DNA of 40,570 nucleotides from Terriglobia bacterium (GTDB taxonomy: Bacteria > Acidobacteriota > Terriglobia > Bryobacterales > Bryobacteraceae), in contig JANYJA010000009.1 in NCBI GenBank assembly GCA_025358575.1, positions 1 to 40,570 of the forward strand, written 5' to 3'. Below the pieces are notes generated by a model. The model saw only the letters and a list, made by a program, of their open reading frames with translations. It did not search any database and was not told the DNA's origin. The stretch's first letter is position 1, and every line of letters begins with the position of its first letter. Positions 16,957-26,200 of this stretch are shown here, piece by piece. The translations under genes were made by a program, and so were the position numbers.

Positions 16957-17589
16957 ATGATTGATGACCTGATGCTCGCTCCCAAAGACGAGGAGGAAAT
17001 GGAAGATTTTCAGGATTACGGCGAGGAAGGAGCCGAAGGGAAACTCGACGAGTATAACGACGGCGATGGCGATGATGACGACGAGGAGGACACCCCCGTG
17101 GATCCTCATCCCGCCAAGTCACGCAAAGAACCACAAGTAAATCCACCGCAGCCGGTGGAAGAACCGGTTCCGGCGACGCCCGCAAGCATCGAAGAGCCCC
17201 CGGCGAAAAAGCCGGCTAAAACCGAAAAATTGAAAAGTACGCCGCAGTCGAAGCCAAAGCCTGTAAAAAAGGCTGTCGCGAAAAAAGCTGCCGCGAAGAA
17301 AGCGCCCGTGACAAAATCTCCCGCTAAGAAGACAACGACTCCGAAGACATCAGCCAAAGCCGCTCCAAAAAAAGCGGCTCCCAAGAAGGCCGTGAAGAAG
17401 GCCGCTCCCAAGAAAGCTTCTGCCAAGAAAGCTGCGCCCAAAAAGGCCGCACCCAAAAAGGGGGCGCCGAAAAAGGCTTCTCCAAAGAAAGCCGCCCCTA
17501 AGAAAGCCGCTTCGAAAAAAGTTGCACCCAAGAAGGCCGCCGCGAAAAAGGTCGCCCCGAAAAAAGCGGCAGCTAAGAAAAAGCGCTAG
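16957..17589 (+). CDS. Histone-H1-like Lys/Ala/Pro-rich polyampholyte
   Basis: 210 aa with three parts. Residues 1-50 are very acidic (runs of Glu and Asp such as DGDDDDEED). Residues 51-103 are a Pro-rich linker. Residues 104-210 are Lys/Ala/Pro repeats of the type APKKA, like the C-terminal tail of histone H1 and bacterial AlgP/HctB-type proteins. No folded domain is visible. The basic tail should bind DNA or RNA without sequence preference, and the acidic head could shield the tail or recruit partners. AGGAGG precedes the start. The gene stands alone and ends at a strong hairpin terminator 17 bases after the stop, so it is probably well expressed. Confidence 0.85.
   Translation: MIDDLMLAPKDEEEMEDFQDYGEEGAEGKLDEYNDGDGDDDDEEDTPVDPHPAKSRKEPQVNPPQPVEEPVPATPASIEEPPAKKPAKTEKLKSTPQSKPKPVKKAVAKKAAAKKAPVTKSPAKKTTTPKTSAKAAPKKAAPKKAVKKAAPKKASAKKAAPKKAAPKKGAPKKASPKKAAPKKAASKKVAPKKAAAKKVAPKKAAAKKKR
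17266..17586 (+). repeat. Degenerate repeats encoding APKKA-type units
   Basis: Short degenerate units of about 12-15 bases, built on GCx-CCx-AAG-AAx-GCx, encode the Lys-rich tail. Third-base variation shows the repeat is kept at protein level rather than being a recent DNA slippage product. Confidence 0.7.
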
Positions 17590-17605
17590 CGCGCTTCGTT
17601 TGTAG

Positions 17606-17644
17606 AAACCGGCTTGATCGCCTCGCGATCCAGCCGGTTTTTTT
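17606..17644. terminator. Strong bidirectional intrinsic terminator
   Basis: AAACCGGCT pairs with AGCCGGTTT, and inside it GATCGC pairs with GCGATC around a CTC loop; only one T/C mismatch interrupts the 16-position stem. A run of seven T follows on the plus strand. The convergent gene's stop codon (17643-17645) lies in the T run, so the same hairpin likely serves the minus-strand gene too. Confidence 0.85.
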
Positions 17645-17870
17645 ATGCCTTCAGCGCCGAACGGCAGCGATCAAAGAGCTGAAGCAGTGCATCGGCGTGC
17701 TCCTCGGGAGTCCGCGCAGCCTTGCTTCCCGAAAACCCGGCAGATCCTGGCGTTCCCTTCCCGTAACTAGTGGTCACCGCAATAAACTTCATCATCTCGA
17801 GCGCGACTTCATCCTTACTTCGGCCTGTCGCTGGCGGTGTTTCGGCCAGCTTGGCGCCTTCCTCAGCCAT
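17643..17870 (-). CDS. Small hypothetical protein (75 aa)
   Basis: Soluble protein with no signal or membrane segment. A predicted helix (DEVALEMMKFIAVTTSYG) and a C-terminal helix (EEHADALLQLFDRCRSAL) flank a Gly/Ser-rich loop. I chose ATG 17870 because AAGGAG lies 8 bases upstream; a longer open frame to 17987 has no ribosome site and runs into the divergent gene. It ends inside the shared terminator. I have seen similar small proteins in Acidobacteriota but know no function. It faces the DUF892 gene across a 106-base divergent gap in which I found no convincing promoter. Confidence 0.65.
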   Translation of the reverse strand: MAEEGAKLAETPPATGRSKDEVALEMMKFIAVTTSYGKGTPGSAGFSGSKAARTPEEHADALLQLFDRCRSALKA

Positions 17871-17976
17871 ATCTTGCTCTCCTTGGAACATCGTAAAACT
17901 TAGCTTACTGTATTTGCCAAATCCTGGTGAATTGCACTTCTCACCGGTTGGCAGTCCGATTGCACCTTCAATCCAC

Positions 17977-18771
17977 ATGACCATCAATGCCCTAGAAGAC
18001 CTCTTTCTTCAAGAGCTCAACGAGCTTTATGATGCCGAGAAGCAAGTTTTAAAGGCGCTTCCCAAAATGGCGAAGGCCGCGTTTTCATCCCAGCTTCGTA
18101 CGGCCTTTGAAACCCATTACAAAGAAACCAAGGTTCAGGTTCTCCGCCTTGAGAAGGTCTACAAAATAATGGGCGAAGAGCCCACCCGCCCGGATTCCCA
18201 GCCGGTCAGCGGCGTAATCGCCCAGGGAAAACAGATGATCGGAGCCAAGCACTCCGACCCGGCCGTGCTGGATGCTGGTTTAATCACCATCGCTCAAAAA
18301 GTTGAGCACTACGAAATTGCCGGTTACGGATGCGTCCGAACCCACGCGGCTATCCTGGGCTATGGCGAAATCGCCGAACTTCTGGCGGACACGCTGCAGG
18401 AAGAAGAAAAGACCGACCGCCTGCTGACTGAAATCGCCACTAGCTTGGTAAACGTCGAAGCCGCGAAGGCCCCATACTCTCACGCCCGCACATCGCCCCG
18501 GGGCGCAATTAAGTCTCAGAAGTATGAGAAGGACGGTTCGTCTTTCGGCACCATTCTGACCGGACTTACCATCGGTGCCGTTGTAGCTATTCTTTTCGCC
18601 CCAAAATCCGGCAAGGACACACGCACTCAGTTGGCGTCCAAAACCAACGAGGGTAAAGACTACCTAAAGCAGCGCGGCACTGAAATTTCGCAGTCTACCC
18701 AGGAACTGATTGACCGGGGGCGACAAGCCATCGCTGGCACCCGCATCCGGGAAAATGAACGGGCGTATTAG
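17977..18771 (+). CDS. DUF892 (YciE-type ferritin-like) protein fused to a YtxH-like tail
   Basis: 264 aa. Residues 1-165 match the DUF892/YciE ferritin-like four-helix bundle: LEDLFLQELNELYDAEKQ, ETHYKETKVQVLRLEKVY, KVEHYEIAGYGC and LADTLQEEEKTDRLL supply Glu/His residues suited to a di-iron site. Residues 190-208 are a hydrophobic segment (FGTILTGLTIGAVVAILFAP) leading to SGKDTRTQLA and an amphipathic helix, the YtxH/stress-protein signature. DUF892 proteins are stress-induced in enteric bacteria. The fusion would tether the bundle to a membrane. ATG 17977 begins the DUF892 domain exactly but lacks a clear ribosome site; a longer frame reaches back to 17770 but antisense-overlaps the neighbouring small gene. 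Confidence 0.85.
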   Translation: MTINALEDLFLQELNELYDAEKQVLKALPKMAKAAFSSQLRTAFETHYKETKVQVLRLEKVYKIMGEEPTRPDSQPVSGVIAQGKQMIGAKHSDPAVLDAGLITIAQKVEHYEIAGYGCVRTHAAILGYGEIAELLADTLQEEEKTDRLLTEIATSLVNVEAAKAPYSHARTSPRGAIKSQKYEKDGSSFGTILTGLTIGAVVAILFAPKSGKDTRTQLASKTNEGKDYLKQRGTEISQSTQELIDRGRQAIAGTRIRENERAY

Positions 18772-18815
18772 CACTATCGACGGATTCACCGGCCCCGGTC
18801 AGAATAGTATGGACT

Positions 18816-19667
18816 GTGCGACAAGCAATCATACTTGGCTGCGGCTACACCGGCCAGCTAGTTGCGGCGTCGCTACTCGAACGCGGCCTTGAAGTAGTCG
18901 TTACCACGCGCCATCCGGACGGCCTCGCGAAACTTCGCCAGCACGGCGCCACCGTTCTCGGTCTCGACGCTCTCGACAAGCTGAGCCTTCAGCGTCTTCG
19001 CAACGCCCCCCAAGGCGCTCTGGTGTTGCACTCCATTCCCAGCTTGAAATCTCCCAAAGGCCTTATAGACCCCACTCCCGCACTTCTCCGCGCCATAATC
19101 CCGGCCCACCCCGCGCGCCTCGTCTATCTTTCCAGCACAGGTGTCTACGGCGATGCGCTTGAAGTCGATGAAAATTCTTCCGTCGCCCCGCGCACGGAGC
19201 GGGAGCGCCTCCGCGTTCACGCGGAACAAGCCGTTCAGCGATTCAATTGCAGTTCGCTGGTCTTGCGACCGGCCGCGATTTACGGCCCCAACCGTGGCGT
19301 TCAGGCATCCATGCTGACAGGTAAGTTTCAACTCCTCGACACTGGCGACAACTTCGTCAGCCGCATCCACGTGGAGGATCTTGCCGACCACGTTGTCGCT
19401 GCCATGTTGTCCGACATCGGCGGAGCCTACCCCGTCGCCGACGCCGAACCCTGCCGCTCCCGCGAAATCGCTGCCTTCTGCGCCGATCTGCTCAACCTGC
19501 CGCTGCCTCGCAGCGTTCCGCGCGACGTCCTCAGCGAAACCCGCCGGGCCGATCGCCGCGTAAACGGAGCCACAGTCCGCGCGCTTCTAGGCTTGACCCT
19601 GCGATATCCCAGCTACCGCGAAGGGATTCCCGCTTGTCTGCGCGACCAACCCCCCCGCTTATACTGA
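18816..19667 (+). CDS. NAD(P)-dependent epimerase/dehydratase-like extended SDR (YeeZ type)
   Basis: 283 aa beginning at GTG 18816 with AIILGCGYTGQLVA, the Rossmann loop GxGxxG form seen in YeeZ-like atypical SDRs. YLSSTGVYGD carries Ser/Thr and Tyr near the active site, but a clear YxxxK is not visible. VLRPAAIYGPNRG is typical of nucleotide-sugar epimerases. HVEDLADHVVAAM is the conserved C-terminal helix. It is cytoplasmic and the substrate is unknown. The downstream DinB gene overlaps its last 34 bases, so they are co-translated. Confidence 0.8.
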   Translation: MRQAIILGCGYTGQLVAASLLERGLEVVVTTRHPDGLAKLRQHGATVLGLDALDKLSLQRLRNAPQGALVLHSIPSLKSPKGLIDPTPALLRAIIPAHPARLVYLSSTGVYGDALEVDENSSVAPRTERERLRVHAEQAVQRFNCSSLVLRPAAIYGPNRGVQASMLTGKFQLLDTGDNFVSRIHVEDLADHVVAAMLSDIGGAYPVADAEPCRSREIAAFCADLLNLPLPRSVPRDVLSETRRADRRVNGATVRALLGLTLRYPSYREGIPACLRDQPPRLY

Positions 19668-20239
19668 ATTTAGTGCCATCCGATCCCGAGCTTCAGACCC
19701 TCATCGATCAGATTTCCGCTCTGGAGCGCGACGTCCAAACCCTCACCGGCCCGCTCACCGAATCTCAGTTTCGGTGGCGCCCTCATCCCGGCGGCTGGTC
19801 CGTCGCCGAATGCATCGAACATCTGGATCGCTCGATTGCCGTCTACCTTCCCGTGCTCGATCACGCCATCGATAAAGCGCGCGCTCAGGGAATAACCGGC
19901 ACGGGTCCTTTTCGCTACAGCGCCCTCGGACGCCTCATGCTTTGGGGAATCGAGCCGCCTTACCGGATGAAGGTTAAAACCTTCGCTCCCCTTTCGCCTA
20001 CCCTGAACACGTCGAAGACCGACACTGTGGCCGCTTACTTAGCGAGGCACCGCGACATCGAGAAACGCATGAAGGAAAGTTCCGGCCTCGACTGGAAGCG
20101 TATTCGCATAGAATCGCCGCTCATCAAAAGGATCAAGTTGGAACTTGGCGTTTTGTTCGCGTGCGTCACCGCTCACGAGCGGCGTCACGTCTGGCAGGCA
20201 CATCAAGTGCGGGACAACGCCGCTTTTCCGGGCGTCTAA
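19634..20239 (+). CDS. DinB/YfiT-like metal-dependent protein
   Basis: 201 aa four-helix DinB-superfamily protein. The metal-binding His triad is visible as His in ECIEHLD and two His in HERRHVWQAH. DinB-like proteins include thiol transferases (bacillithiol or mycothiol S-transferase relatives) and many of unknown role. The start is uncertain: TTG 19634 has AAGGGA 7 bases upstream but lies within the epimerase gene, whereas GTG 19673 starts just after the epimerase stop. A second, shorter DinB paralogue is at 27282-27725. Confidence 0.8.
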   Translation: MSARPTPPLILNLVPSDPELQTLIDQISALERDVQTLTGPLTESQFRWRPHPGGWSVAECIEHLDRSIAVYLPVLDHAIDKARAQGITGTGPFRYSALGRLMLWGIEPPYRMKVKTFAPLSPTLNTSKTDTVAAYLARHRDIEKRMKESSGLDWKRIRIESPLIKRIKLELGVLFACVTAHERRHVWQAHQVRDNAAFPGV

Positions 20240-20244
20240 AGCGG

Positions 20245-21360
20245 ATGTGGACCCGCTTCAAAGCGGCCCTGCGCCGCCGCATCAAATACCGCATCACCAC
20301 TGGCGGCGTTCTGTTTAGTATGGCGCTCGCGCTGGTGGGCATCGCGGCCGCAATTTCAGCCAACAACCTCCTGTTTCTCATTCTGGCCGCCATGCTCGCG
20401 ACCCTTATGGTTTCAGGGTTCATCAGCCGTCTTTGTCTAGCCGGACTAGAAATCGAACTCCTGCTTCCGGACCACATCTTCGCCAGACAGCCCACGCCAG
20501 CCATGATTAAGCTGCGTAATCTGAAAGATTGGGTGCCGTCGTTTTCGCTGCATGTGGAAGCCGCGCCCGCAGTCACCGGCGATGCCCCGATTCTTGACGA
20601 GCCGCTCTACTTTCCGGTCCTGCCCGGGGGCAACACACTAGAAGAGAATGTGTCCGTGCGCTTCGCTCATCGCGGCACGCACAAGGAAAACCTCTTTGTG
20701 GTCGCCACTAAATTTCCGTTCGGCTTTCTCGAAAAGACCGCCACCGTCACGCTCCGCCGCGAAACCCTGGTCTACCCCTCCACGGACACCCTCACCGGGT
20801 TTGCGGATTTGCTTGAAACGGTTGGTCACGAACTGGAATCGCAGTCTCGCGGCCAAGGGAGCGATTTTTATCGCGTCCGCCCCTACGAAGCGTTCGAAAG
20901 CGCGCGCCACGTCGATTGGCGCAGTACGGCTCACACCGGTGAACTGCAGTTGCGGGAGTTCGCGCGCGAGCAACATCGACGCGTCGAGATTTTCCTCGAC
21001 CGCAACGCCGTGGCATCCTCCAGCCTTTGGTTCGAAAACGCCGTGAGTTGCTGTGCCTTCCTAGTTTGGAATCTTCTCCAAGAGGAAACGGAAATTCACT
21101 TCCGCTCGCAGCAGTTCGAAACCATAATCCCGGAAGAGGGTGACGTCTATACTATCCTGAAATATCTCGCCATGGTGCAGCCTCAAAGCGGCCGGACACC
21201 CGAATTTGCAGCCGATGAATCTAATTTCCAAATCCTGTTTAGCGCCGATCCTAAACTCTTTCTCAAAATGGGGTGGCATGACGCGCACGTGGTCTCTGGC
21301 GATGCTTTTGCCGCTGCTGATGCCAGCTCAGACGCCGCAAGCCCCCAATCCGCCGGCTAG
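20245..21360 (+). CDS. DUF58-domain protein
   Basis: 371 aa. Two adjacent membrane segments near the N-terminus (about residues 20-37 and 40-60: ITTGGVLFSMALALVGIAAA, LLFLILAAMLATLMVSGFI) are followed by an Ig-like region. The DUF58 signature is DFYRVRPYEAFESARHVDWRSTAHTGELQLREF, close to the family's REY/GD-RRIDWKATARTGEL form. DUF58 proteins usually accompany a MoxR ATPase and transglutaminase genes. Here those are not adjacent; the nearest MoxR-like gene is about 18 kb away. ATG 20245 follows the DinB stop by 5 bases. The next gene's start lies 83 bases inside its 3' end. Confidence 0.85.
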   Translation: MWTRFKAALRRRIKYRITTGGVLFSMALALVGIAAAISANNLLFLILAAMLATLMVSGFISRLCLAGLEIELLLPDHIFARQPTPAMIKLRNLKDWVPSFSLHVEAAPAVTGDAPILDEPLYFPVLPGGNTLEENVSVRFAHRGTHKENLFVVATKFPFGFLEKTATVTLRRETLVYPSTDTLTGFADLLETVGHELESQSRGQGSDFYRVRPYEAFESARHVDWRSTAHTGELQLREFAREQHRRVEIFLDRNAVASSSLWFENAVSCCAFLVWNLLQEETEIHFRSQQFETIIPEEGDVYTILKYLAMVQPQSGRTPEFAADESNFQILFSADPKLFLKMGWHDAHVVSGDAFAAADASSDAASPQSAG

Positions 21361-23191
21361 TATCGAGCCCGTCCGCACATCCATCACGGTCGTCGAAAAC
21401 ATTGCACTCGAAACTCCCGCCAACGTGACACAAGTCACGAGCGAGAGCTTGGCTGAAACACCGGGCGTCAACATTGACGACCGCCTGCGCGAGATTCCGG
21501 GCTTCTCTCTGTTCCGGCGATCTTCCAGCCTTGTTGCGAACCCTACGACGCAAGGGGTTTCCCTTCGCGGCGTTGGCTCCTCCGGCGCAAGCCGCGCCCT
21601 GGTCCTCTGGGACGGCGTCCCCATGAACGACCCATTCGGAGGCTGGGTCTACTGGACACGATTCACTCCGGATAATCTGGAACGCGTCGAAGTCTCGCGC
21701 GGCGCTTCCACCAGTGTTTTCGGCGACCTCGCGATGGGCGGCGCCATCGCCCTGTTTTCGCGGCCGGCTCTCAAACATCACCTCAACGCCGGCTACCAAG
21801 GCGGCAATCGTAATACGCAGGACGTTTGGGCCGGATATTCCGAGCTCGGTTCTGAATGGGCGGCTTCCGTCAATTTGCGCGCCTTCACCACCGACGGTTA
21901 TTTCGTGGTTCCCGATTCCGTGCGCGGCCGCGCCGACCACCCCGCCAACGCCCGCTTCGTCAACAGTTCCGCGCGCGTGGACTACTTCGCCAACGGCAAC
22001 CAGATTTTCTTCGAAGGCGATGTTCTCGCCGAGGAGCGCAACAATGGCACCAAACTCACCCACAATTCCACCGGGCTAGGAACGGCATCACTGCACTACC
22101 TTCACCAATTCACTCACGATGGAATCTCCGTGATCGGCTTCCGCACGCAGGAGCAGTTTCACGGAACTTTCTCCAGCGTCACCGCCAATCGCAACTTCGA
22201 ACGCCTGACCTTCCGGCAGACTCTGCCCGCCGACGCCACGGGCGGCGCCGCCATCTGGAATCACGCGGGAAACTCCTTCAACGCAGCCGCAGGGGCGGAT
22301 GTCGACCGTGCGGGCGGCAGCAGCACCGACCGCCTTTTCCCGAGAGGCCGACGCTTCGGGGAGGGCGTGTTGCTGCAGCATGGCATCTTCGCGCAAACGG
22401 ATATAGCGGTCTCGCAGATACGCTTTTTCCTGGGCGCGCGCCACCAGTTCACCGGGCAGGGCCACCAGTTTTTCAGCCCCAGCGCCGGCTTCGTCTACGG
22501 CCGCAATCGGTGGCGCGGAAGGGGATCGGTCTACCGCGCCTATCGCGCTCCCACGCTTAATGAGTTGTATCGCGAAGGCCGCGTCGGCAACACGGACATC
22601 CTGCCCAATCCGGCACTGGTCCCTGAAACGCTCTTCGGCGCGGAAATCGGCGCGGATTACAGCGGCGAGCACTCCAGCCTGCGCATCACCGCGTTTCGCA
22701 ACTCGCTTTCCAACCTGATAACTAACGTGACCCGAAGCAGCACCCCGACTCTGGTGGTGCGCATCAAAGAAAATGCCGCGCAAGCTCTAGCGCGCGGTTT
22801 CGAGATCAACGGCACTCACCGCTGGCACAATTTCCACGGCGATATTGGATATCTCTTCGCCGATTCACGTCTTTCCAATGGAAGGCGAATCCTGCAAGTT
22901 CCAAAACACCAGGGATCGGCGCAACTCGGTTATGATTGCGCTGGGACCTTCGTCACAGTCGGCGTCCGCAGTTACGCGTCACAATTTGACGACGACCTCA
23001 ATCAATTCCTGCTCCCAGGCTTCGCGACGCTGCAGCTAACCGCGCGCCAACGGCTCACGACGAGCCTCTCCGCCGTCGCCGAATTGGAGAATCTGCTCGA
23101 CCGACAATACTTCACGGGCTTCAATCCCACTCCAACGATCGGCGGATCCCGCCTCTGGCGTGTTGGCCTGCGCTGGTCAGGAAGGCTTTAG
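21278..23191 (+). CDS. TonB-dependent outer-membrane receptor, BtuB-like
   Basis: 637 aa. Signal peptide TRTWSLAMLLPLLMPAQ at residues 2-18. The plug domain (about 30-155) has VNIDDRLREIPGFSLFRR, QGVSLRGVGSSGASRALVLWDGVPMNDPFGG and VEVSRGASTSVFGDLAMGG, the standard plug motifs. The beta barrel ends with WRVGLRWSGRL, a C-terminal aromatic-type strand. Shape and length fit the vitamin B12/siderophore receptor group, but the cargo cannot be deduced. I looked for a cobalamin riboswitch upstream and found none, since the start lies inside the DUF58 gene by 83 bases. ATG 21278 was chosen for the signal peptide. Confidence 0.88.
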   Translation: MTRTWSLAMLLPLLMPAQTPQAPNPPASIEPVRTSITVVENIALETPANVTQVTSESLAETPGVNIDDRLREIPGFSLFRRSSSLVANPTTQGVSLRGVGSSGASRALVLWDGVPMNDPFGGWVYWTRFTPDNLERVEVSRGASTSVFGDLAMGGAIALFSRPALKHHLNAGYQGGNRNTQDVWAGYSELGSEWAASVNLRAFTTDGYFVVPDSVRGRADHPANARFVNSSARVDYFANGNQIFFEGDVLAEERNNGTKLTHNSTGLGTASLHYLHQFTHDGISVIGFRTQEQFHGTFSSVTANRNFERLTFRQTLPADATGGAAIWNHAGNSFNAAAGADVDRAGGSSTDRLFPRGRRFGEGVLLQHGIFAQTDIAVSQIRFFLGARHQFTGQGHQFFSPSAGFVYGRNRWRGRGSVYRAYRAPTLNELYREGRVGNTDILPNPALVPETLFGAEIGADYSGEHSSLRITAFRNSLSNLITNVTRSSTPTLVVRIKENAAQALARGFEINGTHRWHNFHGDIGYLFADSRLSNGRRILQVPKHQGSAQLGYDCAGTFVTVGVRSYASQFDDDLNQFLLPGFATLQLTARQRLTTSLSAVAELENLLDRQYFTGFNPTPTIGGSRLWRVGLRWSGRL

Positions 23192-23212
23192 CCGTTTAGC
23201 TAGGAGATGCCC

Positions 23213-26200
23213 TTACCGGTCGTCCCCATCCCCTACCTTCTCCGATTCCGCCAGCTTCACCGCTTGCGAATACAACGCCGCCTGCTGTTTCCGATACCCC
23301 GCCGTCCCCAGTCTCCGCTGCCGCATCGCGTTCCTATGCAGAATATCCGCTTGCACCGACAGCCGCGTCAGGGCACCCAGCCGGTAACTGTCCCGATCTG
23401 GAGCCGACGTATCCAATTTTCTTACCAGCTTCCAAATCTGCTTCCCTTCATACGAAACAAAAACCTTGGCGCGCGTCACCGGCACGTCCGCCGCGGTAAT
23501 TCCGTTGTAAGTCGCTTGGAACATATCCCGCAGATCCGTAGCAAACAAATCACCCAGGTTATTCGGCGGCAGCCCCAACAAAAGTTCCTCCGTCTTCACA
23601 ATCGAAGCGGTCGAATAATGCTTCGCGGCAATGTAACCAGGCTTCGCGTACGGACTAATCGCAATCATCGGCGTGCGGTGCGGATGTATATGGTCCAGTG
23701 ACGATTGCGCGTCGTCCCAGGTCACGAAGATAGCCGTGCCGGTGTCGGAAGCCGCGTCGTAGTAAATTGGGCTGTTCATGATGTGGTTCACCACCATCCC
23801 CAGCGCCACGTCACCATCGGCAATTTGCTGCAGCGGCGAGCTCCCTACGGTCGATGCATTCGGTGCAGTCACTCCCCCCGTATGATCGTTCGGCAGATAG
23901 ACATAAAGGAACTGCGGCAGGGTGCCCAAATCCACCATAGCGTCGAAATCCGCATTGAATTCCTGCGCCCGCCGCTGGTCTGAGATGTTGAAGTTATACC
24001 CCGGATAGTATTGATCCAGGTGCGGCTCCCCGTCGGGATTGTTCTGCCCCAGTACAGCCAGAACCGGCAGCTTCATCCCGTAAGTCTGTCCCAGCCCTTG
24101 CGTCTCGCTGTCCACATCGCCGCCATTTTGCAGCGGATTCGTTACGCTGACCTTATCCGCCTGCAGCAGCGGATAACCCAACAGCCCGCTGGTGGGATCG
24201 TCAATCGTTGACGGCGTGCTGCCTCCCGTGTCCGTTCCACTAATGCGGATCAGCGCGCCGTAATCCTTAAAGCTCACTCGATTCCGCGCCGCGTTATTGA
24301 AGATGTAACCCCCCGCCGGATAGTCTTCCGGTTCGAAGTTTTTGGTCACCAGCAGCCCGCGTCCGCTCTTCACCAGCAGCGTCTTTTCGGTGTAATCCGA
24401 AGCGGTCCCGGATGCGGCGAACTGATGTCCCGCATCGCTCTCTTCGGAATCCGAATAGTAATTCACCGCCGCCGCAAACTTCCCCGCGAAGGCCTGCGTA
24501 TTCAGCGACACTCCCGTGAATTGCCCGTTCACGAACGCCGCACCCGTCTGGTCGTTGAAACTGGTGCCGGCAAACGGCCCGAAGTGGCTTCCCAAGTTCC
24601 CCAACATCGAATCGAACGTCTTATTCTCTTTGAGGATGAACACCACATGTTTGATCTTCGAAGAAGCCGCGCCCCCCACCGGCACCACCGTCGTGTCAGC
24701 CGGGGGATTGTACGCGAAGTTCTGTCCGAGTACCGTGGTGTTGTCGTAAGAAGCGCTGGTCAAGCCGATCTTCTGCAGCGACCCGAATATATAGTTGCTG
24801 TCAACGCGCGAATCGGAAGCCAGTCCTGTTGGCGGTGCCGTGCCGGTCGCCGTGTTGGTGTTCGGATTGATGTCTTCGCCGATGCCCTTGGCGTTCGCCA
24901 CGTACAACGTGTTTCCGTCCGAGCTCACCACAATCGCCGTGGGATACCATCCCGTGCCCAGCCTACCCAGCAGCTTGGGCTGCGCCGGATTTGAAACGTC
25001 GATCACCGCCACCGAATTCAGCCCCGCCTCGGCCACATACAACCGGTTGTTATCGGGTGAAACCGCGAGCGCATTGGGATACACACCATCGAGCCGCGAG
25101 TGCTGGCCTTGCGCGAAAGTCAGGGGCGTCAAATCGAAATCGGGCAGCTTGCGGTTGTTGTTTACCACCACCATCCCCAGCGCGTCCACGTTGGTCTTCG
25201 CCACATACAGCACTTCGAGCGAGCCGTGTCTGACAATCGCCGTCGCCGAAGGATGCGTATCGCCCACCTGATTCAGAGCATCGAGCGGCAGTCCTTCGTA
25301 CACCGCTTGCGAAGCCGTCAGAGCCGCGCCATTCCCCGCGGGTGCAATCAAAACCGAGATTGACGATGTCTTCGGATTGCTTCCCTGGGTGTCGGTAGTC
25401 GGCACATAGAACCCGTCCGGCAAATTGTTCGGCGCGGTTCCCACCGAGATCAGGTTCCCTGTCGCATCGTAGCCGGGCGCCAAAAACTTGTATTCCTCAA
25501 TGCCCCAGTTCGCGACCATCACCTTGTCGCCCGAAGGGCTGACCGAAACGCCGTAAGGAAAATATCCCACGGGCACTTGTTTCACGACTGTCATTGCAGT
25601 GGTGTCGATCACGGCCACGCTGTTGTCGCCGTTGCACGCCACATATAGCCATTTGCCGTCCGGACTCAATGCCGATCCAGCCGGAAACGTGGTTTTCGTC
25701 GGCGCTGTCCGGCTCCCGAAACCCGACGGAAGCGGCGGCTTGTTGCCGTTTGCATCCGGCGTATTGAGCGCCGCGCCTGGCGTGTAATTGGAAGCGTATC
25801 CCGCATTCGAAGGCGTAATTGGGGCGATGACAATATGCGCCGGCGTAGCCGCGGAGATCGTCCCCGTTGTCGAGACCGAAAAAATCTTTACATCTTGATC
25901 CGCGCCGCCCGATGCCCACACTGTGTACGGCCCGCTGCCAGTGGCTTGCAGTCCGACGAAGAACTTGCCCACGGCGCCCGTTTGCGACACCACGGTCATG
26001 GTCTTGGTGTCGATCACCGAAAGCGAATAACCGCCAATATTCATTGTGCTCTGATACGAAGCAAACTTTCCCTCGCGTTCGTCGTCGTTAGTCGTTATTA
26101 GATAATGCCCATCCGGCGTCAATGCCGCGCCCAGCGGATTCATCCCGATCTGAATACTAATCCCCGCGGGCTTCACCGTGCGCCCGTTTGGCAGGACGCC

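Noticed and set aside
17266-17586. Lys-rich repeat region as a CRISPR or satellite
   Set aside because: Units are degenerate, contiguous and in frame; they encode the tail of a protein.
21100-21277. Cobalamin riboswitch upstream of the BtuB-like receptor
   Set aside because: The region is coding sequence of the DUF58 gene and shows no B12-box-like element.
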